Shown here piece by piece: positions 32,501 through 41,500 of a stretch of DNA of 64,000 nt. The notes below the pieces were generated by a model. The model did no database searches. It was not told the DNA's origin and was given only the letters and a program-made list of their open reading frames with translations. Each line of letters begins with the position of its first letter. The first letter of the stretch is position 1. The translations under genes and the position numbers were made by a program. The DNA is from Marisa cornuarietis. Lineage: Eukaryota; Mollusca; Gastropoda; Architaenioglossa; Ampullariidae. Where the stretch lies: contig SMMW01000041.1 of assembly GCA_004794655.1 (NCBI GenBank), positions 434,001-498,000 on the forward strand. The letters run 5' to 3'.

Positions 32501-35500
32501 TAGAAGAGAAGGAACAATGTTGGGGCTATGATAACTTCCAGATACCAGCTCTAGACAGTGAACCTCTAAATGATACAATAAGCAGCAGAAGAATGATTAA
32601 GTTATTAATACCACCCATGGAAGCTATTTGTTGTACAAAGTAAAATAAATTTCAGACACAATTTTAACATATGGAAAAGTGTAAAAAAAAATTCGTTATA
32701 TTTATGTCCATTATTATATTTAAATTCTGCAGGGTTTTTTCCCAGTGCACATCATTATTATTATGTGTTATGAACATGTGTTACCACCCCTGAACGTCGA
32801 AGTAACGAGGTTGTCGCCCTTGATTGAATAGCGATTATCACCCCTGGTTTGAATGTTGATAGGGGGCGTTGTTTAGAAATTGGAAGGAGAAGCAGACGTG
32901 AGAGTCTGGGAGAAAGAGGAATTTGGTACAGAGGTTGGAATTAATAGTACTGTGTGGATTAATATTAACTGTGTGAAGAAATAGCAACTGTGTGGATAAA
33001 TAGTAACTGTGTGGATACATATTAACGGTGTAAAGAAATATTAACTGTATGGAGAAAGAGTAACTGTGTGGAGAAATATTAACTGTGTGGTTCCTCGATT
33101 TATTAATTTTCTCAACTGCTGTGTGATCTCTTGAGAAGATCGTAGAACTGTGTGGAGAAATATTATCTGTGTGGTTCCTCGATTTACTAATTTTCTCAAC
33201 TGCTGTGTGATCTCTTGAGAAGATCGTAGAACTGTGTGGATTTACCTACTGTGGAATTTTTATTGACTTGGTCATTTGTCTGCCGTTAGACTGTCGGAGT
33301 TATTTGGTGAATGTAGGCTGTCCGTATGATCAACGCCAGAGAGCAAGACTGAAAGAGGGGAACTGTTTGCCGTGTCGACCCTTTTCCCCCCCCCCAACAC
33401 AGAAGAAGAGAGAACTTGAAGGACTTTAATATAAACTGCTTGGATATATTTGTTTCGGTGCAAACTCAGTGTAGAATATTTGTGCTGAAGTTTTCTGTTG
33501 TTATTTAGTAAAGTATATATTTACGTTCACCCGATTAATAGAAACGTTCGAGCCCATGTGCAGGTCTTTGTATTTTGTTGTGTGAAAGGACACGTGAAGA
33601 AGGCTGTGAGGTCAGTGTTTGTTGTGTGTGACCTGTCCACACTTTCCGTGCGTTCTTGACATTGGTGACCCCGACGTGATCTGTCGAGGGTTTGTTTCGT
33701 TTGGTACAGAGTCGGGTGAAAGTGTGTCTTCGATTCAGTGTTTGTGATTCCCCTGGGACTTAGTGGTAGAAGGTTGGCAGTTAATTATTTATCTTTGAGA
33801 ATTTTGCAAAGCGGTTGTACTTATTTATATTTGCTCAGTGTTTAAGTGTTACATGTTGGGCGTGGTGCAGTTTCCCCGTCTCCAGCTTCACGGGTCTACG
33901 GGTGTGTAAAGTTCTACCCGTAGTAAGGAATTAGCCTCTGTTTCTACTTTGCCTCTCGTCTTTATTTTCCAAGCTCTCTATTCTGTGTGAAAGTGTATGC
34001 AGAAACCGAAAGTGAGAGTGGATGTTCTCTATCCTGTAGTTATCTGTCTTGTTTTATTTTTATAAAAAAAAATAATTCTGGGCCTTGCGTGTTCACTTAT
34101 TAATTTATGTGAAGTCATTGGATGTTTGAATAAGTTGTCGCCCTTGGATTATTTTGATGTACTCGTACGGTACTTTAGGATTGTTAATAGATCTAGAAAT
34201 CTGAGTGACTAGTTTTGAACAAGTTAAGACTGCTATTGATGTTATTTTGTAACCCAGTTGCATTTTTTGAAGATAATTTTTTTTGCCTGATTGATGTTGA
34301 CATGCCAGTAGCTTAGACTTATTGCAATTCTGGTTGTATTTTTTTGCCTTATTAGAAGCTTAGATAGTAGGGTGCTCCCTTTTTGTAAACACACTAGAGT
34401 AATTGTGTTGGATAGGTGTTAACCATGGCTGAATCCGTTAGGGAGGTAGCCGACTTTATGAAAGAAGGACAACTGTTGGGATTGAAAGAAGAAGCCCTTA
34501 CAAAGTATGTATTTCAGTGCATTGAAAGGCAGGACAGATATACAGAAAGATTAGCCAGAGAGAAAGAAGCAGAAAGATTAGCCAGAGAGAAAGAAGCAGA
34601 AAGATTAGCCAGAGAGAAAGAAGCAGAAAGATTAGCCAGAGAGAAAGAAGCAGAAAGATTAGCCAGAGAGAAAGAAGCAGAAAGATTAGACAAAGAGAGA
34701 GAAGCAGATAGATTAGAAAAAGAAGCTGACAGGATAGCTAAAGAAAAAGAAGCTGAAAGGGCCGCAAGAGAAAGAGAGGCCGAGCGTCAGTTCGAATTAG
34801 AGAAACTACGTTTAGAGAGAGAGACCGATTCCAGCGCGACGAGGAGTAATGGGAACCAAACCCCAAAAGGACTCACACATAAACTCCCCGCCTTCAAAGA
34901 GGACGAAGACGATATCAACGCATTTTTGAATCGATTTGAGGCTCAGGCGCAGTCCCTTAAATGGACCAGAGATATCTGGCCATTACAAATCGCCACTTCT
35001 TTTCACGGAGAAGCCCTCCAGCTATATGATAACCTATGTGTACAGGGCCCCGTGGATTATGATGTGCTCAAAAGAGAACTATTACTCAAGTTTCAGTGCA
35101 CCGCCGAAGGTTACAGAGAAAAATTTAGATCGGTGAAACCCCAATCTCAAGAGTCAATGCATTCTTTTCAAGCCAGACTAATCGGATTGTTCAACAGGTG
35201 GATCGACTTATCCAAAGTCCAAAAAACTTATGAAGGATTGCATGATCTGCTAGTCAGAGAACAAGTACTGCAAAGTGTATCTAGAGATTTAGCCGTATTT
35301 CTGAGAGAAAGAGATTTTCAGAACGCTAATGAAATGATTGACAGTGCTGAACGTTATCGCCAAGCACACCCCAGAAATCTCCGGCAAGACGAACAGAAAC
35401 TATCATGTTCGCAAATGTGGGACAAGCCACTCCTCCTTCTTCACCGCCAGCTCGCCCAAAGCAGGACAGACACCAATTTACTTCTCCTCGATCTTCAAGA

Positions 35501-38500
35501 CAACGAAATACTCCTCCCTACAGAAGGAATGAATCATGGAGGACTCCACCCCACTCCCCACCAATAAGAACAGTTCCGAAGGAAGCACCAACGACCATAT
35601 ATGATCGAAACAGCCCTTGTCATCCTGATCGTTGGAAACCACCACGACGTTGCTTCAACTGTGGAGGACTTGGACATATAGCCAAGGTTTGTCCAAGCTA
35701 TAGACCCCAAGATAACACAAATGGAAATTGGAAAAATGAGAGCAACCCAACCCCAGCCAATGTTGCTATTATGTGTTCAGTCACCGACGAGGAGGAATTG
35801 GGTAAACTACATCTGTATCCAGGACGGATTAGGGGACAGCAAGTTAAGGTGCTACGCGACTCAGGTGCAACCATCTCCGGTATACGAGCCTCCTTGGTTC
35901 AACCACAGGACCGACTGAACGGGAAACAATCTTGTATTACCTTTGGTGGAAAGGTTGAAACCTTCCCTCTAGCACGTGTTCCAGTAGAGACACCTTTCTT
36001 CAGTGGAGACCTGAAATGTTGTGTCATCGAAAATCCAGTTGTCGATCTAATCATTGGAAACGTGAGAGGTACAAAACGGGTGGTATTTGATGTACAAGAG
36101 AAAGAGTCAGAACCAACAGCAGCGGTTACCACACGCGCGCAATTCCAACGCCAGATGCAGGGACCTCAACCCATAACTCTACCACCAGTTCAATGGAATA
36201 TAAAGAAGAACAACCGAATGGAATTACAGCAAAGCGATTCCTCACTAGAGAACATAAAAGAAGATGCAGAAGGTCGTGAGTGTAGACTGCCGTTAGAGAT
36301 CAGGGACAAAGAAATTGCTCAACTCAAGGCCGAGATGGATGTTAACCAAAAGAAAAGAGATCGATTGGCTGTACTGTGCCAACAACAGAAGTCGACCATT
36401 GGTGAGTTGAAAGAAAAGATTCATGAATTGGAGTTGAGACGTAAGCATCAGTGTGATGACCTACTGAAAGCCTCAGCAGATATCAGAACCTTCAAGGAAC
36501 GAGAGGAAAGACTCAGGAAAGATCTTGATAATACTATCACAAGATTGAATTCTCTGGAAGGAAACACCGAGGCAGAAAGAACAGCTCATCTGGAAACGAA
36601 ATTCAACTCAGAAAGCTTAAAGCTTCGTGTTAGAGACCTGGAAGGATCTCTGGAAGTCGAGAAATTAAACAGTGTGGAGGCTAACCGAGCCGTGGAACGT
36701 TTGACAAAGCAAATGAGAGAATTCGAACAAAGACCTGGTGATAGGAGAGAAACTCAAAAGGAATATCTGGGATTGAAACGCCAGTTAGTAGAAGACATAG
36801 CAGAGAAGAAGATACTCATTGGCATCTTGTCAAAAGATCGTGAAATCCATCAGAAGAGTTTCACAGAACCCATAACAGGGCTGGGGACAGCCAAGAAAGA
36901 ACCGGTATTTGTAGAGGACTCCAATGTAACACTCTTCAAGGAGTTACAATACCTACTGCTGAGCTTCGAACTGGTAGGCAAGAACAAAAGGATGAAAATC
37001 ACGAGAGTTCGCAAGAAAAGAAAAACAGCAACACCATCTGCTCTTGAAAAAAAAACTTTAAACACACTTTGATCGCCTATCGTCGTGAACCGGATACCAC
37101 AGCAGAAGAGTTGTCTAAATCTATAAAGAAGTGCAAAAAAGTGAACAAGTAATCGATATATTCAAGGAAATGATTAAACCAGAAGACCTACTACATAAAC
37201 ATGCTAAAACAATACCCTCGACGTGCAGAAGTTCCATCAGCCCTCTTCACCTACAACATTGAGAACAGTTTCTTACCCGTCATATATGTGAGTAGAAAAT
37301 TACTGGATAGAGAGAAGAGATACAGCACAGTAGAAAGAGAGTGTTTAGCCATAGTATGGTCTGTTCTGAAGCTGTCTAGATATTTGTATGGGAGACAGTT
37401 TACCCTACATACTGATCACAAGCCCCTATCTTTCCTCACATCTAATCCTTATAAGAATGCCAGAGTGATGCGATGGGCTTTAGCCCTCCAGGAGTTTAAG
37501 TTTGATATTCAGCCGATTAAGGGGACCACTAATAAATTAGCCGATGCCTTATCAAGGGCTGAAATGGATCAAGAAATTCCATAGGGCTGTCAGATAATCT
37601 TTTCGTTAGAACGTAACAGTTATATTGTAGTTAGGCGAAAATGTGAACATTTTTTTTGTAGGAGGGGAGGAATGTTATGAACATGTGTTACCACCCCTGA
37701 ACGTCGAAGTAACGAGGTTGTCGCCCTTGATTGAATAGCGATTATCACCCCTGGTTTGAATGTTGATAGGGGGCGTTGTTTAGAAATTGGAAGGAGAAGC
37801 AGACGTGAGAGTCTGGGAGAAAGAGGAATTTGGTACAGAGGTTGGAATTAATAGTACTGTGTGGATTAATATTAACTGTGTGAAGAAATAGCAACTGTGT
37901 GGATAAATAGTAACTGTGTGGATACATATTAACGGTGTAAAGAAATATTAACTGTATTGAGAAAGAGTAACTGTGTGGAGAAATATTAACTGTGTGGTTC
38001 CTCGATTTATTAATTTTCTCAACTGCTGTGTGATCTCTTGAGAAGATCGTAGAACTGTGTGGAGAAATATTATCTGTGTGGTTCCTCGATTTACTAATTT
38101 TCTCAACTGCTGTGTGATCTCTTGAGAAGATCGTAGAACTGTGTGGATTTACCTACTGTGGAATTTTTATTGACTTGGTCATTTGTCTGCCGTTAGACTG
38201 TCGGAGTTATTTGGTGAATGTAGGCTGTCCGTATGATCAACGCCAGAGAGCAAGACTGAAAGAGGGGAACTGTTTGCCGTGTCGACCCTTTCCCCCCCCC
38301 AACACAGAAGAAGAGAGAACTTGAAGGACTTTAATATAAACTGCTTGGATATATTTGTTTCGGTGCAAACTCAGTGTAGAATATTTGTGCTGAAGTTTTC
38401 TGTTGTTATTTAGTAAAGTATATATTTACGTTCACCCGATTAATAGAAACGTTCGAGCCCATGTGCAGGTCTTTGTATTTTGTTGTGTGAAAGGACACGT

Positions 38501-41500
38501 GAAGAAGGCTGTGAGGTCAGTGTTTGTTGTGTGTGACCTGTCCACACTTTCCGTGCGTTCTTGACATTATGATACATATAAAACAAGATTTGTTTTAAAG
38601 ATATAAATGACACTTCCAAGTTACCAGCAGCCTCTGAGCTTTTGTTAGGTGTCATACTCAAATATTCAGTATTATGAAGTAGCCATCGTCTTAATTTAAA
38701 ACCTTTGTGTTCATTTATCGCTGCCATTTCTTTGAGAGAATACACTGGCTTAAATGAGGCTTTGATGACTTAGGCTAAAATAGTTTGATTCATAGTCTTT
38801 TTCTTTTTGTTTTCACACAAAGAAGATCCATTCTTTTAAAAGGCAGGTGCTTGTCATGATTCATAGTGGAGAAAGCTTTTAACCATTTTTTTTTTAAACA
38901 GCATTGTACTAGCAAAAGAGCCCCAGAAGGTATTTCAAATTTTTTTATTGTACTACAGCTTATAATTTTTTTTTCCAGTATCCCATGTACCCAAGAGACT
39001 ATGTCTTTGTCAGAAGGCATAAGGTAAGTGATTGTAAAGATAATTATATATCCCAGAACTGACATTATTTCCCTTACCTTTTTTTTTTTTTTTTTTTTTT
39101 GCCAAATAGTCTGTTGCCTTGGATATAACCTAACAGTAAAACAAATCTGCTTACACAAGCAGGCATCAAAATTATGGACAAGTTTACTATTAAATGTATG
39201 AAAACACTAGAAGCAAAAGATTGGAAAAGTATTGTATTAAGTTGCTTTTTAAATTGCTCGTATGAGATCATTTTCTTTCTTTGCTAATTATTAATGGGTA
39301 TAATATTTTTCTTTCATTGGTAGCCATCATTGTCCTTGGTGTTGTGTTTTATTTTTAGCTGTATTTAGAGACATGTTCCATTCAGTTAAACTGTTTTGTG
39401 ATACTCTCCTTCAGGTCTGTCAGAAATCCAAGAAAATGGTGATTTATGCAAAAGCAGTTGATCATCCCAGATGTCCTGAGTCGGGTTTATATGTACGGAT
39501 TCAGCAGTACCAGTCAAAGATGGTCATAGAGCCACACACCACATTTGATGAGGTGAGTATTTTGCTGAAATTAACATTGGAAAGCATCCACTAATGTCTC
39601 AGGCCTAACAAAGATGCTTTTGTTTAAAAATGAAAAATAGTTCTTGTAAACATATTAAAATGTGGGAGTAAAAAGAAAGGCTTCCAGAAAATGTGACATT
39701 GATTTTGATTTTTCCATAGAGAAATAGGACATTTTTGAGTGACATGGCTGTAGACTTGATTCAGCAAGACTGGAAGAAAAGTGCCAAAAATATATATATA
39801 TACCTACAACAGAGTTTTATAGTGGACAGCTTTATATTGTATGCAAGAACAGATGGCATTAATAAAATGTGTCCTATGCATTTAGTATGTTGTATTAAGT
39901 CAACATCACATTCTGATCTAAAAAAAAATGCATGGCTAAGGTTGGCTTTTAAACATTTTCAGAATGGCTTTGACTACTGCCTTACATACTTTGATGATCC
40001 TCAGACACATTTTCCCAGTCTTTGTTATAACTGGCTGGCAAGCACAGGTAAGTTAAACAATCCATGTCCATTTATAAAGATGCAGAAGCCATGGTGTATA
40101 TTACCCTAGTGCTTTTTTTGTTGAAGAAAGCGAAGCATTTTAAAAATGACAGTTCATCATGAAAATGCTACTTTGTTTTTACAAACATGTTTGACTTTAC
40201 AGGTTAGCCATAATCTTTATGGGAAATACTTAGAATTATGGTTATGGCCACAAACATTATGAGATTTTTTTAATTTCCTTTCTTTTTCTTGGTGTCTTCA
40301 GTCTGTTTCTTGCTTTTTTTTCCAATTGATAACAAAGAAGTATGGAAAGTCCAAGAATTTACATACCTTGGCAGTCTAGTAACAATAGATGGCGATACAG
40401 AAAAGGATATGAAGAGCAGAGTCATCAAAGCCAATCAAGCCTTTGCCATCCTAAGAGAAATTTGGAAGGCCAAAGCTCTAAAGAGGAATGCAATATTCAG
40501 AATCTTTAGAAACAATGTCCATTCAGTCTTACTCTGTGGAAGTGAGTGCTGGAAGATATCAGCAAAAAGCAGGCAGAAACTAGCGACCTTTTAAACCAAA
40601 CGTCTGAGGAAGATCTTCAAGATATTCTGGGCTAACACAGTAATGAAGAACCAGAGGTACCACCCAAAATAGCCCTTCATTGGACTGATGGCAAGAGGAA
40701 GCGTAGTCGGCCAAAAAGAAGGTCCCTAACAGAACTCAAGAACCAGAAACTCTCCTGGAACAGCATGGCTAAACTTGCTGCTGTCAGAAAAAAAATGGAG
40801 ATCTCTAGTGGATGTCTTATGTGTACCACCTTAGGTACGAAGAGGACTAAGTATAGAGGATGAATGTACCTGGATACAGCGGAGCCGCTAGCTAACACAT
40901 GCTAACCTAAGCAGTAATTCACTTGGTTAGCGATCAGTTTTGACCCCTAAGTCAGGTCATCTGGTAAGTATCAAAGAAAGAGAATGTACAAGAAAACTTT
41001 GCCAAACATTTAAAAAGCCTAAAACATAGCATTGCTCTCTGGAAAGATTTAACATTTCAACTTCTTCTGGACAGTTTTATCCGGAGTACTGACAGCAGCA
41101 GCCCATTATTTCTTCATAGAACTGGCCATATGTACTTAAGTCATGATGGTAAAAATGTCGATAGAAGTGTATGAGTGATGCTCTAGCAAAATTGGTTATA
41201 AAGGCCTATTCTCATGCTGCAATATATCTCAGGTTTGCAGACCCTGCACGGAGCTTTTCAAGTTTTGCACACGGCTGCGAGGGGGCTTTGCATCAAGGTT
41301 TTCAAGGATAGGGCATGGTTCTGTTTTCTTGCAGAGCCTGACCTACATTACATGGCTGGGGCCAATCGGAATGCTTGAACACAGTTGGCTCCCTTTTACC
41401 TCCAAATTAGAAAATGGCGATGTGGTCAGAGGAAAGGTGTACGAGTATGATTTGTATGTAGGAAAACTACCTGTGTCTGTTCGACACATCCAATCCAGAG

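Larger units (their letters stand above)
32766..38566 (+). mobile_element. Young chimeric Gypsy (Gmr1-like) LTR retrotransposon
   Basis: LTRs are 32766-33661 (896 bp) and 37673-38566 (894 bp), with TGTTATG..TTGACA ends and a perfect 5-bp target duplication TTATG (32761-32765, 38567-38571). Reading both LTRs shows one substitution (33051 G, 37958 T) and a T4C10 against T3C9 run difference. A tRNA-Trp primer site (33663-33680) and a purine tract (37661-37672) are present. Coding content in order: coiled-coil plus SCAN-like gag (34416-35567), zinc knuckle and aspartic protease, a long coiled coil in the same ORF (35405-37072), and RNase H (37201-37584). Integrase and reverse transcriptase are absent. 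RNase H next to the purine tract fits the Gmr1 clade, where integrase precedes RT. It sits in STARD7 intron 4, sense orientation. Confidence 0.93.

Noticed and set aside
32938..33260. CRISPR-like or satellite array
   Set aside because: The repeats are degenerate, have no spacers and are confined to the LTRs of a eukaryotic retrotransposon.
35338..35532. Third plus frame in the gag/protease overlap
   Set aside because: Short and without retroelement motifs; the -1 frame carries the knuckle and protease.
32838..38000. Identical 60-codon minus ORFs at 32838-33020 and 37745-37927
   Set aside because: They are antisense reading frames of the tandem repeats in the two LTRs.
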